This document shows, piece after piece, positions 16,526 through 25,442 of a stretch of 64,000 nucleotides of DNA; the first letter of the stretch is position 1, and every line of letters begins with the position of its first letter. Source of the DNA: Micrococcaceae bacterium Sec5.1 (lineage in GTDB: Bacteria > Actinomycetota > Actinomycetes > Actinomycetales > Micrococcaceae); contig CP143430.1 of the NCBI GenBank assembly GCA_039636795.1, forward strand, positions 434,001 through 498,000. The letters run 5' to 3'. The notes beneath the pieces are model-generated. The model was not told the origin of the DNA, did not search any database, and saw nothing but the letters and a program-made list of their open reading frames with translations. The position numbers were made by a program, and so were the translations under genes.

Positions 16526-16777
16526 ATGACCACCACCCGTCAGTATGTAGTTGGCCCTGAAGAAGACCTCATCCTGGGGACTAAATACCGCAAGAACTCG
16601 ATCATTTTTGGCATCATCGGCCTGTTCATTTTCGGCGTGGGCTTTGGAGCCATGGCATTCCTCACCGCCCGCAAGGCCGAAGGATACGGAGTAAAGGCTA
16701 CGGCCGGGAAGGTTTTGGGAATCCTGGCTTTCATCAGTGGTGCCATCTTCCTTGCCGTGTACTTCGCCAACAAATAG
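16526..16777 (+). CDS. Small two-helix membrane protein
   Basis: 83 residues from the ATG at 16526, which has TTGGAGAA 5 bp upstream. Two hydrophobic segments (SIIFGIIGLFIFGVGFGAMA and ILGILAFISGAIFLAVYFAN) are joined by a short basic loop (TARKAEGYGVKAT). The N-terminus TTTRQYVVGPEEDLILGTKY is polar. I do not recognise a named family. A hairpin terminator follows at 16799. Confidence 0.75.
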   Translation: MTTTRQYVVGPEEDLILGTKYRKNSIIFGIIGLFIFGVGFGAMAFLTARKAEGYGVKATAGKVLGILAFISGAIFLAVYFANK

Positions 16778-16798
16778 GCTCTCCACGCCACGAGCTTG

Positions 16799-16847
16799 CT
16801 CTTGTTCGTTTCCCCCGCCGTACAAGGGTGAGGAGAGCGAACAAGAG
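16799..16847. terminator. Hairpin between convergent genes
   Basis: CTCTTGTTCG (16799-16808) pairs with CGAACAAGAG (16838-16847) around a 29-base loop. It separates the small membrane protein from the convergent dipZ gene. Confidence 0.6.
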
Positions 16848-16881
16848 TGGGCCCGGCCAACCCAGCTTCCAGCAGCGCACC

Positions 16882-18582
16882 CTATCCGAATGTGAAGGAG
16901 TACGCTTGGATGCCCTGTGGGATCTTGACTTCCAGCTTGCCCTCGTGGACCCCGGAGTCGTCCACGATCTGATAGAGCGTCGGCGTCCCTGAGACCGCTA
17001 CGGACGTGGTCTTCCCATCCCGGACAACGTCGATCATGCCTTCACCGCTGACCACGATGTACACCTGCTTGGCGTGGTAATTCAGGGCAATGGAAGAACC
17101 GGCGCTGGCAGGGGTGATGGATTGCGTTCCGAGATCCCACGAACCCTTCAAGGAAAAGCTGTCACCGGGCTGGTCGGCCGGCGTTGAATACAGTCCCACC
17201 CCGGCTTTATAGGGTTCCGTGCCCGCATAGTTGACCTTCTTGGTGGTGCCCAAGTACGTCTCCGGAGTGGTGGCACCTGCTACCGGGGCGTCGTCGGACG
17301 CTTCAATGGGCGCGGGGAGCGCCGCTGAAGGGTTGGCCTCTTGCAGGAGTTCGCGGATCAGCTTCTCCATGGTCTGGTAGCCGCCCTCGCCGAACTTGAT
17401 GTGACGGACTGTTCCCTCGGAATCGATCAGGTAGTGGGCCGGCCAGTAGCGGTTGCGGTAGTTGGTCCAGGTGGAGAGGGTGTTGTCGATGGCAACGGGG
17501 TAGGTGATGCCCAGGTCCTGCGCGCCGGAAATGACGTTGCGGGTCTCTTTCTCGAACGCGTACTCGGGGGAGTGGATGCCGATGATTTCCAGGCCGGAGT
17601 CCTTGTACCTGCTGTACCAATCGGTCAGGTGCGGAACGGAGCGCTGGCAGTTGATGCAGGAATAGGCCCAGAAATCCACCAGGACCACCTTGCCTTTGAG
17701 GTCCTTCAAGTTCACGGCCTGACCGCCGGGGGTGTTGAACCACTCCTGGATGCCCTTGACATCCGGCGCCGTCCCGCACGATTCCAGATCCGTGGAGCCG
17801 TTGCTGCACTTGTCCAGCTCGCGGTTTTGGTCATTTACCAGGCCACCAAGATCCAGGGCTTTCTTCACGGCCTCGTTGTCCTGGACCTGCTCCTGGAGTG
17901 TGGAGGTGTAGTCGGGCACGAGCTTCTGCAGCAGCTGGGGAAGGTTGAACACCAACCCGATTGCCAAGGCGATCATCATGACGCCACCGGCGATGCGGAT
18001 CTTGCGCTGGTTCTTCCGGAAGGCCTTGACGCGCTCTGCGACGCGGCGCCCAGCCAGCGCGAACACCAGCAGCGGAACGGCTGCGCCGAGGGCAAACGTC
18101 AACGTGAGGACTATGGTTTCGGGGCCCACCTGGCCGGTGGCGCCGGCCACGGCAATGGCGGCAAGCACCGGTCCTGCACAGGGGACATAGACGACGCCGA
18201 GCGCCAGTCCCAGCACCAGCCCGCCGTTTTCGGTGCCCACTTTGCGTTGCGGGATCCAGGAGAACGGCTTCTCCAGGATGTGCTGGAAACGATCGAAAAT
18301 GAGGCCACAACCAATGAGCACCAGTACCACCAGCCCGATCCATCGAAGCAGGTCCTGCGGCAGGTTCACCAACGTCAGCAGGAACGAGCCAACCAGCGTG
18401 AAGGTGCTGAAGCTGATCACCAGGCCAAGGATCACCAGGTACGGGCGCCAGCTAGTTACAGTGCCTTTGCGCGCACCCTGCACACCTCCGGAAAGAAAGA
18501 TGACCGGCAAGACGGGCAGGATGCAGGGCGAAATACCTGTAATCAGCCCACCCAGCAGGCCGATAAGTGCTAATTGCAGCAT
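16882..18582 (-). CDS. dipZ: DipZ-type CcdA/thioredoxin-like fusion protein
   Basis: 566 residues from an ATG preceded by GGGAG. The first 230 or so residues are a CcdA-like membrane domain carrying reductant across the membrane, with the Cys-Pro motif SPCILPVLPV near the start and a second Cys in VYVPCAGPVLAAI. A soluble extracytoplasmic thioredoxin-like domain follows, with the redox pair CINC in FWAYSCINCQRSVPHL and GTVRHIKFGEGGY. A C-terminal beta-sandwich domain ends LEVKIPQGIQAYSFTFG. This three-part order is that of mycobacterial DipZ. Likely function is thiol-disulphide maintenance of exported proteins or cytochrome c maturation. Confidence 0.92.
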   Translation of the reverse strand: MLQLALIGLLGGLITGISPCILPVLPVIFLSGGVQGARKGTVTSWRPYLVILGLVISFSTFTLVGSFLLTLVNLPQDLLRWIGLVVLVLIGCGLIFDRFQHILEKPFSWIPQRKVGTENGGLVLGLALGVVYVPCAGPVLAAIAVAGATGQVGPETIVLTLTFALGAAVPLLVFALAGRRVAERVKAFRKNQRKIRIAGGVMMIALAIGLVFNLPQLLQKLVPDYTSTLQEQVQDNEAVKKALDLGGLVNDQNRELDKCSNGSTDLESCGTAPDVKGIQEWFNTPGGQAVNLKDLKGKVVLVDFWAYSCINCQRSVPHLTDWYSRYKDSGLEIIGIHSPEYAFEKETRNVISGAQDLGITYPVAIDNTLSTWTNYRNRYWPAHYLIDSEGTVRHIKFGEGGYQTMEKLIRELLQEANPSAALPAPIEASDDAPVAGATTPETYLGTTKKVNYAGTEPYKAGVGLYSTPADQPGDSFSLKGSWDLGTQSITPASAGSSIALNYHAKQVYIVVSGEGMIDVVRDGKTTSVAVSGTPTLYQIVDDSGVHEGKLEVKIPQGIQAYSFTFG

Positions 18583-18826
18583 TGCGTCTCCCAACGTCGC
18601 CGGACCGGCCGTGAAGGGTGCCGGCTCCGGATATCTGTAAGCAGTTCGGAGCCGAAGCCGCGATGGCTTGGTTTGAAAACTTTTTCAATCCGCACCCATC
18701 CACGCCGGTGCGACCTCCGAATAGCTGGTGAGGCACAAACCGCCGGCGACGCAGAAGCAGCGCCGGGCAGCCAGTGCCCACACCCAATGGACCCAATGCC
18801 CTGGTTCCACGAACAAGGAGAATGAC

Positions 18827-19513
18827 ATGTTGTCCACAAAGCGCCCCGCCCTCGCCTTCGTTGGCCTCACTGCAGCCGCCCTTCTCGGACTCACGGCTTG
18901 TGGTGGTTCAAGCAGCTCCAGCACGCCTCCGTCGTCGGCGTCGTCGTCCCCTGCGCCGGAGATGACGTCCGCGGCACCGTCGCCGTCGGCTTCTGCCATG
19001 ACCAGCGCCGCCATGGATCCCGCCCGTGATCTTGTTGGCCCCGGCTGTGCCGGTTACGCCGCCCAGGTTCCGGATGGTGCCGGCTCGGTAGTGGGAATGG
19101 CGCAGGACCCGGTTGCCGTTGCCGCTTCGAACAACCCGCTCCTGAAGACTTTGACTGCCGCTGTTTCGGGCAAGCTCAACCCGAAAGTGGACCTGGTCTC
19201 CACCCTCAACGGCAGCGAATTCACTGTCTTTGCACCTGTTGACGATGCTTTCGCAAAGATCGACCCCGCAACCATTGAGACTCTCAAGACGGACGATGCC
19301 CTGCTGAGCAAGATCCTCACTTACCACGTAGTCCCTGGCCAGCTGAGCCCGGACCAGATCGTCGGTACGCACAAAACAGTCCAGGGCGGCGAAGTGACCG
19401 TTGGCGGCAGCAAAGATGCACTCACAGTTGATGGCGCCAACGTGATTTGCGGCGGCGTCCACACGGCCAACGCAACGGTTTACCTGATCGACTCCGTGCT
19501 GATGCCCAAGTAA
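18827..19513 (+). CDS. Fasciclin (FAS1) domain lipoprotein
   Basis: 228 residues from the ATG at 18827, which has AAGGAG upstream. A lipoprotein signal ends at LLGLTAC, followed by a Ser/Pro/Ala-rich spacer of about 45 residues. One FAS1 domain then spans residues 75-228, with the two hallmark boxes [13 protein letters not shown] and [18 protein letters not shown] and the final [14 protein letters not shown]. The layout is that of the mycobacterial MPT70/MPT83 family of secreted or anchored adhesion-type proteins. It is divergent from dipZ and ends at a strong terminator. In some actinobacteria FAS1 lipoproteins and DipZ are neighbours, so a shared redox-folding context is plausible. Confidence 0.9.
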   Translation: MLSTKRPALAFVGLTAAALLGLTACGGSSSSSTPPSSASSSPAPEMTSAAPSPSASAMTSAAMDPARDLVGPGCAGYAAQVPDGAGSVVGMAQDPVAVAASNNPLLKTLTAAVSGKLNPKVDLVSTLNGSEFTVFAPVDDAFAKIDPATIETLKTDDALLSKILTYHVVPGQLSPDQIVGTHKTVQGGEVTVGGSKDALTVDGANVICGGVHTANATVYLIDSVLMPK

Positions 19514-19531
19514 CCTGCCAGTCCGCAAACA

Positions 19532-19567
19532 AAAAAGCAGGCGCCGGGATCCCGGCGCCTGCTTTTT
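19532..19567. terminator. Bidirectional intrinsic terminator
   Basis: A 36-bp palindrome. A 17-bp arm (AAAAAGCAGGCGCCGGG) and its complement flank a two-base centre, so a GC-rich stem is bordered by A5 and T5 tracts. It can end both the fasciclin gene and the convergent minus-strand unit. Confidence 0.92.
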
Positions 19568-19584
19568 GTGTTGGAAATTAGTAG

Positions 19585-19770
19585 TCAGCGCTTGCCCAAG
19601 TCGCTATTTACGTAGGAGCCCTGGACGGTGGCGGTGCTTCCACAAGTGCAACCACCGTCAACCTGGAGCTTGACCGTTACCGGTTTCGTTGCATCCAAGG
19701 TGAAGCTCACGGTGTCTCCGGAATCAGTGGAGACACGGAGAGTGCTTTCTTGTTCATGGGTCTGAGTCAT
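19585..19770 (-). CDS. 61-residue hypothetical protein with a Cys-Thr-Cys motif
   Basis: Starts 12 bp after the BCCT carrier stop, with AAGG upstream of its ATG, so it is probably the last gene of that unit. The sequence is acidic at the N-terminus and beta-rich, with GGCTCGSTATVQGSYV in the second half; the two cysteines could bind metal or form a redox pair. I do not recognise a family. Codon use matches the neighbours, and the intrinsic terminator sits directly after it. Confidence 0.65.
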   Translation of the reverse strand: MTQTHEQESTLRVSTDSGDTVSFTLDATKPVTVKLQVDGGCTCGSTATVQGSYVNSDLGKR

Positions 19771-19782
19771 GGCTGGGATACC

Positions 19783-21804
19783 TTACTTGTCGGTTGGGTC
19801 GGTCCGGGGAGACTGAACCCTGGGGATGCTTCCGGTCGGAGTTCCGCCGGGACAGTCGGAGTCAGGGCAGTCCTCCGCACACTCGTGCCTGGTCACCAGG
19901 TCAAATTGAACGCCCCGATGTTGTTCCACGCCCGTACGAATCGCGCGTTCAACAACGGATGTCGCCAAGCGCTTATGGAGTGACCGGGGATCACGGCGCA
20001 GGTCCTTCGTGAGGGCGAAACAGAGCAGCAGCATGACGATGACGAACGGTAGCGCGGCAACAATCGTGACTCTTTGAAGTCCGGCCAAAGCCTCGGATGG
20101 TTCGTCGCCGCCAGCCAGGAGCATGACCGCTGCTACTGCACCGGTAAGGCTTCCCCAGAAGATCACTACTCCACGCCGGGGGTGTTCTGCTCCGTTGGAG
20201 CTGAGCGATCCCATGACAATGGAGGCTGCGTCTGCACCAGTGATGAAGAAGATTGCCACCAGCACCATGGCCAGCACGATCACCGCTGCTGTGGCCCAGC
20301 CGGGCATGCCAAGGTTCTTGACGAGATCGAAGAGTGCGCCGTCGAAATTGACGGAGGGCACACCGTTGGTCATGGTCACCAAACCGGGTGTGCCGGCCTT
20401 GTCAGCTTCCTGCTGGACGTGGAAGGCAGCTCCACCGAAGATGCCGAACCAGATAACGCTGACGATGCTTGGCACCAGCAGAACGCCGGTGACGAACTGA
20501 CGGATGGTTCGGCCGCGGCTGATGCGTGCAATGAACATGCCGACGAAGGGCGTCCAGGAGATCCACCAGGCCCAGTAGAAAATGGTCCAGCTGGTCATCC
20601 AGCTACGCAGTGCTTCGTCGCCGACCGCCTCTGTCCGGGACGACATTTCTGCCAGGTCCCGGGCGTAGTCGCCGATGGCTGAAGGGATCAGGTTGAGGAT
20701 GAACAAGGTGGGGCCGGCAATAAACACGATGAGTGCCAGGACGACTGCCAGCACCATGTTGATGTTGGAAAGCCACTGGATGCCGCGGCTGATGCCGGAG
20801 ACTGCTGACGCGACGAAGCAGAAGGTGAGGATGGCTACGATCACCACGAGTACCGGGGTGCCGATCTCACCCACCCAGCCGTTGGAGGTCATGCCGCTGC
20901 CGATCTGAAGGGCACCGAGGCCCAGGGAGGCGGCGGTGCCGAACAGGGTGGCAAAGATGGCCAGGATGTTGATGAATTTCCCGAGCGGGCCTTCCACCAT
21001 CCTGATGCCGAACAGCGCCGTGAACGCTGCGGAGACCAGCTGCCTGCGACCCAAACGGTAGGTGCCGTAGGCCATGGCGATGCCCACTACTGCGTACATG
21101 GCCCATGGGTGCAGGGTCCAGTGGAAGATCGAGGTGGCCATGGCCGTCTGGATGGCAGCAGGGGTGCGGCCGTCCACAGTGCCCGGTGGTGGCGAGATGT
21201 AGTGGTAGAGCGGCTCAGCCACGCCATAGAACATGAGCCCGATGCCCATGCCGGCGGCGAACATCATCGCTACCCAGGAGACGGTACGGAATTCCGGCTT
21301 CTCGCCGTCCTTGCCAAGCGGGATGTTGCCGAACTTGCCCAGGGCGAGCCAGAGGACGAAGACGACGAACAAGGAGGCAAGAACCATGAAGAGCCAGCCG
21401 GTGTATTCCATGACCCAGTTCAGGGCGCCTTTGGAAGTTTCGGAAAGGCTGTCCCGGCCGACGAAGCCCCAGACCACGAAGGCGACGGCGATGGCGCCCG
21501 TGATTCCGAAGGTGACTTTATCCAGCGTAAGTTTCTGGTTCCGGCGGGCAGTAACTGCCTGCTCGGTCCTGGCATGGCGCAGTTCTTCAAGGATCTGTGC
21601 GTATTCCTCAGTATCCGGCAGTGTTTCTGCGCCTCCGTCCTCATCGTCGAGGACTGCGGGGTTGGTTTCCTCCGGGGAGACGCTGATGACGTCCCCGGAG
21701 TTTTCCAGGCGGTTGGTTCTATGTGATGAAGGAGTGTCGGCCAGGTTATCCGTGGCGGGCACTTCCTCGGGAGTTAGAGGCTTTAGATCACTATTTATAG
21801 CCAT
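19783..21804 (-). CDS. BCCT-family betaine/choline/carnitine transporter
   Basis: About 673 residues from the ATG at 21804 (AAAGGA 7 bp upstream); an ATG at 21849 is possible. About 80 hydrophilic residues precede twelve predicted transmembrane helices. The family signature is clear: GMGIGLMFYGVAEPLYHY and HWTLHPWAMYAVVG, with WWISWTPFVGMFIARISRGR later. The GMGIG form is associated with sodium-coupled betaine carriers such as BetP. A soluble tail of about 80 residues ends with a Cys cluster (HECAEDCPDSDCPGG), unusual for the family. Next to the dimethylglycine and choline genes, it is a good candidate for betaine or dimethylglycine uptake. Confidence 0.9.
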   Translation of the reverse strand: MAINSDLKPLTPEEVPATDNLADTPSSHRTNRLENSGDVISVSPEETNPAVLDDEDGGAETLPDTEEYAQILEELRHARTEQAVTARRNQKLTLDKVTFGITGAIAVAFVVWGFVGRDSLSETSKGALNWVMEYTGWLFMVLASLFVVFVLWLALGKFGNIPLGKDGEKPEFRTVSWVAMMFAAGMGIGLMFYGVAEPLYHYISPPPGTVDGRTPAAIQTAMATSIFHWTLHPWAMYAVVGIAMAYGTYRLGRRQLVSAAFTALFGIRMVEGPLGKFINILAIFATLFGTAASLGLGALQIGSGMTSNGWVGEIGTPVLVVIVAILTFCFVASAVSGISRGIQWLSNINMVLAVVLALIVFIAGPTLFILNLIPSAIGDYARDLAEMSSRTEAVGDEALRSWMTSWTIFYWAWWISWTPFVGMFIARISRGRTIRQFVTGVLLVPSIVSVIWFGIFGGAAFHVQQEADKAGTPGLVTMTNGVPSVNFDGALFDLVKNLGMPGWATAAVIVLAMVLVAIFFITGADAASIVMGSLSSNGAEHPRRGVVIFWGSLTGAVAAVMLLAGGDEPSEALAGLQRVTIVAALPFVIVMLLLCFALTKDLRRDPRSLHKRLATSVVERAIRTGVEQHRGVQFDLVTRHECAEDCPDSDCPGGTPTGSIPRVQSPRTDPTDK

Positions 21805-22286
21805 GAGCGGGTCCTTTGCTCGGCGAGTCATGGGCTTGGGTTTATACATGGCCCTGGAGGGTGGGAGCGGGTAGAGGGTTGGGGGCTTCGTCCGACTCCA
21901 TGACCATCATTTGTGGAGCAGTATCAAGTCGGAGCGCCTGCCCCGAATCGAGCTCACTGATGGGGCAGGCCTTGTGCATGGTGCACCTCTTTTGGTCGGC
22001 GAACGGGATTTGTGGCGCTTAGGCTTAGTCGCCTTCTTGCGTCTCGCAAGGATCAACAGTTCTCGCGTTATGCAACAGAGTGCGCCCCGTCACAGGTCAA
22101 TGTCAAGGTGTTTCTTTTCCACTTCAGGCATCTTGACACTCGCCCCGAGGCGCCTCAGGCAGTTGCGCATAGTGGTTACTGTTGCGTAAAAAGCGACATT
22201 CAAGGCGAAAAATGGGCACGCTAAGCGACGCCAGCTAGCTGTACTTAAAGGCGTGGATTACGCGGGCGGGCCCGGCGGGCATACAC
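21805..22286. promoter_or_regulatory. Upstream region of the BCCT gene with inverted IclR-like sites
   Basis: No credible gene is seen in this roughly 480-bp stretch. TTATGCAACAG (22068-22078) and CTGTTGCGTAA (22179-22189) are inverted copies with one mismatch, and TTGCGCAT (22163-22170) is a related half-site. An IclR regulator lies immediately beyond (22287-23093). These sites could mediate control of the BCCT gene, though the spacing of about 100 bp between copies is wide for one binding event. Confidence 0.5.
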
Positions 22287-23093
22287 CTAGCGGCGTCGGT
22301 AGCCCATCTTGGCGCTGATGGCCAGGCCAGCCTCGCGGAGGGCCTCTATGAGCCCTGGCTGCTCCTCGGGAGCAAAACGGAAGGCAGGGCCGGAGATACT
22401 TACTGCGGCGATGACACTGCCCATGTGGTTGAAGATAGGCACGGCCACGGCCGTCAGACCGATTTCGAACTCTTCATGGACCACCGCGTAGCCGTTCCGC
22501 GCGACGTCGAGCAGCTGCTTCTCCAGCTCCCCGCGGTTGGTGATGGTTCGGGGTGTGCGGGCTGGGAGTCCGACGGTCTTAAGGACTTGGTTCCGTTCGT
22601 CAGCTGTCAGCGCGGCCAGGAGCACTTTGCCGCTGGACGTGGCATGCAGTGGCGTCAGGCTGCCCACCCAGTCGTAGGTGGCAAGCGTTGAGGGGCCCAT
22701 GGCTTGATCCACGTTGACGGCATAGTTGGATCGAAGCACAGCAAGGTTGACAGTTTCCTTGAACTCAGCCGCGAGCGCTTCCAGTACTTCCCTTGCCTCG
22801 CGCACCACGCTCAGCCTGCCGGGGATGGATGTTGCCAGCCGGAGAATGCCGAAACCCAGCTGGTACTTGCCCCTCTCATTGTTCTGCCGGACAAGGTCGC
22901 GGTTAACCAGCGAGCCCACAAGCCTGGACACCGTGGATTTATGGACGCCCATCTCGTCAGCAATTTCACTGACACCGGCGTCGCCTTCGCGGGCGAGGAT
23001 TTCCAGGATTTGGAGTGCGCGGTCCACCGACTGGACGCCTCCGCCCTGGGCGTCTGCGTCCTTCTCGATGTCCGGATTGTTAGCTGGGGCCAT
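22287..23093 (-). CDS. IclR-family regulator (candidate betaine/C1 regulator)
   Basis: 268 residues. The N-terminal winged helix is VQSVDRALQILEILAREGDA followed by VSEIADEMGVHKSTVSRLVG (residues 40-60). The effector domain includes ETVNLAVLRSNYAVNVDQ, SLTPLHATSSGKVLLAAL and GLTAVAVPIFNHMGSVIAAV. It lies between the BCCT carrier and fdhD on the same strand as both and shares no overlap with either. Its position points to regulation of betaine uptake or of the methyl-oxidation genes. The inverted TTGCGTAA-like sites upstream of the BCCT gene are candidate targets. Confidence 0.88.
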   Translation of the reverse strand: MAPANNPDIEKDADAQGGGVQSVDRALQILEILAREGDAGVSEIADEMGVHKSTVSRLVGSLVNRDLVRQNNERGKYQLGFGILRLATSIPGRLSVVREAREVLEALAAEFKETVNLAVLRSNYAVNVDQAMGPSTLATYDWVGSLTPLHATSSGKVLLAALTADERNQVLKTVGLPARTPRTITNRGELEKQLLDVARNGYAVVHEEFEIGLTAVAVPIFNHMGSVIAAVSISGPAFRFAPEEQPGLIEALREAGLAISAKMGYRRR

Positions 23094-23221
23094 GATGCCT
23101 CGTGTCGTTGTCCCAAGCAGGTGGTCCGGGCCGTAAAGCCCTGCCTGGCCTGCTCCTCGTCTTTCCTCATCCTAGTCCGACACGGACACGGGCCCTGCAC
23201 ATAAACCCGCAGAAGGGGCGG

Positions 23222-24103
23222 TCAGATCCCGACCAAAGCCTCCTCCCTGGCCACCTTGCGGGGGCGGACCAGTCTGTCACGTCCGGCGTAGACGTTGAGG
23301 CTGTGTCCGCGGCTGAAGCCAACCAGTGTCACGCCGGTCTTAGTGGCGAGGTCGGCGGCAAGGCTGGACGGCGCGCTCACTGCGGAAAGGACAGGTATGC
23401 CGGCGAGGGCCGCCTTCTGGACAAGCTCGAACGATGCCCGCCCTGAAACCTGCAGGACCAATCCCGTCAGTGGCAGCAGATCCTGGCGCAAAGCCCAGCC
23501 CACCACTTTGTCCACGGCGTTGTGGCGGCCCACGTCCTCCCGCAGACAGAGGAGTTCCGGCGTTGCGCCGTCCACCCTGAAGAGCCCGGCCGCGTGGACG
23601 CCACCGGTCCTGTCGAACACTGCCTGGGCTTCCCGGAGGCGTTCGGGCAGTTCGGCCAAGATGTCAACGGGAACCCGCAGCCCGTCCTGGGCGGGGTCGA
23701 AGTGGAGGGTCTTGCGGACGGCCTCGATGGAGTCCGTCCCACAGATGCCGCATGAGCTGGAGGTGTACACGTGGCGCATGGTGTCCGGCATTTGTACGTC
23801 TGAGCGAAGCTGGGCCTCCACCACATTGAACGTCTGCGTCCCGTCCTTCTCGCCGGCGCAAAAACGCAGGGAGATCAGCTCGGACTGGCTGCGGATGATG
23901 CCTTCGGACACCAGGAACCCGGCCACCAGGTCAAAGTCGTCTCCCGGAGTCCTCATGGTCACGGCGAAGGAGCGGCCGCCGATCCTGATTTCCAGGGGCT
24001 CTTCGGCGGCCAGGACGTCTTCCTTGAACCGCACCGGATATTCGGTACCTGTCCCGTCGAGATGGAAGCGGTGGATCTTCCGGCGCTGTGTCATCCGTGC
24101 CAT
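23222..24103 (-). CDS. fdhD: Formate dehydrogenase accessory sulphurtransferase FdhD
   Basis: About 293 residues from the ATG at 24103 (AAGG 8 bp upstream); the ATG at 24094 would overlap the moeA stop as ATGA. FdhD hands sulphur to the molybdenum cofactor of formate dehydrogenases. The required Cys-x-x-Cys loop is present as SSSCGICGTDS. Other family blocks are TPGDDFDLVAGFLVSEGII, GGVHAAGLF, CLREDVGRHNAVDKVVG and SGRASFELVQKA. It is the last gene of the unit with moeA and the formaldehyde dehydrogenase, and it serves the molybdenum oxidoreductase at 27398-29716. Confidence 0.93.
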   Translation of the reverse strand: MARMTQRRKIHRFHLDGTGTEYPVRFKEDVLAAEEPLEIRIGGRSFAVTMRTPGDDFDLVAGFLVSEGIIRSQSELISLRFCAGEKDGTQTFNVVEAQLRSDVQMPDTMRHVYTSSSCGICGTDSIEAVRKTLHFDPAQDGLRVPVDILAELPERLREAQAVFDRTGGVHAAGLFRVDGATPELLCLREDVGRHNAVDKVVGWALRQDLLPLTGLVLQVSGRASFELVQKAALAGIPVLSAVSAPSSLAADLATKTGVTLVGFSRGHSLNVYAGRDRLVRPRKVAREEALVGI

Positions 24104-25413
24104 GGTGCGTACCTTCCTGGCTGGTGTGGGAATTCGTTGGTTGCTTGCGACTGCGACCAAGCGCTTGACCAGGCGCTGGTCCAGGGCAGCGGCATGACCG
24201 GGACGGGTTCGCCTGCCTCCACTCCGTCAGGGGGAACGGCCATGAAGCCGTCGGCCCAAGCCAGCCCGCGCATCATGCCGGGGCCTGTATGTGAAGCAGG
24301 AAACGCGAGGCCGTGGACAAAGGTGCACGGAATGAGTTGTGTCCGGCCTGGGCCCGGATCAATGTCCGCCCCGGACGTAAGGTGGCCGGCTGTTTGGAAA
24401 GGACGGTTTTGGAGGGCAGCCAGCAGTGGCTCACCAATGGTCATGAGGGCCATCATGGCGGCCAGGGGGTTGCCTGGTAGGCCGATGATGAAGTGGCCGT
24501 CCGGAAGTTCAGCCAGTACCGCAGGATGCCCCGGGCGCATAGCGACGCCGTCCAGCAGTAAGCGCCCACCGAGCGCGGCCACTGCAGTGCGGAAGTGGTC
24601 GGTTCCGGATTTCCCAGTGCCGCCGGTGGTGATCGTGACATCGGGGCGCTCACCTCCGGGCGGGCCCGCAAGTGCCGATAGCCACTCATCGTACGAGTCG
24701 CCAATCCGTTGCTGGCTGCCTGGGATTCCGCCCAGCTGGGAAATCACGGCACCCAGTTGCGGGCCGAAGGTGTCGCGCACCTGCCCCGCTGCCGGCACAC
24801 CCGAGGTCACCACCTCGGAACCGGTAAGTACGACGGCGACCCGCGGCTTGCGTTGTACCTGCAGTTCGTCGTGGCCTGCTACGGCAGCAAGGGCAATGTG
24901 GGCAGGGTTGAGGAGTGTGCCGGCGGGTACGAGGACGTCGCCGGCTCGGGCTTCTTCACCGGCTGGCCGTATGTGGCGGCCGGGGAGCGTCTCGCCGGAT
25001 TTCACATCTGGTTTCAGTGAGAGCTGCAGCCCGTATCCGGCGTCGAGGACCTGTCCGCTCTCTTTCCGAAGTACCGCTACGGCACCCTCAGGGACCAGGC
25101 CTCCGGTGGCAATGACGCTGGCTTCTCCCGGCGATAGCGGCAGCCCCGCCGTCGTGATCTTCCACGGTCCTCTGCCATGAATGGCCCAGCCATCCATGGC
25201 AGAGGACGCGTAGTGCGGAAGGTCCTGCTGCGCCGTCACTTCAGTGGTCAGCATGTATCCGATCGCGTCCGCCAAGGGTACAGACGCAGACGCAAGCGGA
25301 ACAGCGCAATCGAAGGCCATCTGCCGGGCTTCAGACCACGTCGGGGCAGGCATCCGCTCGCACGGCACATGGGACGTTGGCGACGTGCCGTCGATGATTT
25401 CCTGTGCGAGCAT
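24091..25413 (-). CDS. moeA: Molybdopterin molybdenumtransferase
   Basis: 440 residues of the MoeA family, which inserts molybdate into adenylylated molybdopterin. Visible motifs are DLPHYASSAMDGWAIHG at about residue 63 and the catalytic domain VAVVLTGSEVVTSG, DVTITTGGTGKSGTDHF, and IIGLPGNPLAAMMAL. The C-terminal domain IV is recognisable but short. It lies between the formaldehyde dehydrogenase and fdhD, overlapping fdhD by a few bases. A dedicated MoeA beside a molybdenum enzyme suggests induction of cofactor supply together with the enzyme. Confidence 0.9.
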   Translation of the reverse strand: MLAQEIIDGTSPTSHVPCERMPAPTWSEARQMAFDCAVPLASASVPLADAIGYMLTTEVTAQQDLPHYASSAMDGWAIHGRGPWKITTAGLPLSPGEASVIATGGLVPEGAVAVLRKESGQVLDAGYGLQLSLKPDVKSGETLPGRHIRPAGEEARAGDVLVPAGTLLNPAHIALAAVAGHDELQVQRKPRVAVVLTGSEVVTSGVPAAGQVRDTFGPQLGAVISQLGGIPGSQQRIGDSYDEWLSALAGPPGGERPDVTITTGGTGKSGTDHFRTAVAALGGRLLLDGVAMRPGHPAVLAELPDGHFIIGLPGNPLAAMMALMTIGEPLLAALQNRPFQTAGHLTSGADIDPGPGRTQLIPCTFVHGLAFPASHTGPGMMRGLAWADGFMAVPPDGVEAGEPVPVMPLPWTSAWSSAWSQSQATNEFPHQPGRYAPWHG

Positions 25414-25442
25414 GGATGCCCCCTTCCTGGTGTTTTTGTGTA

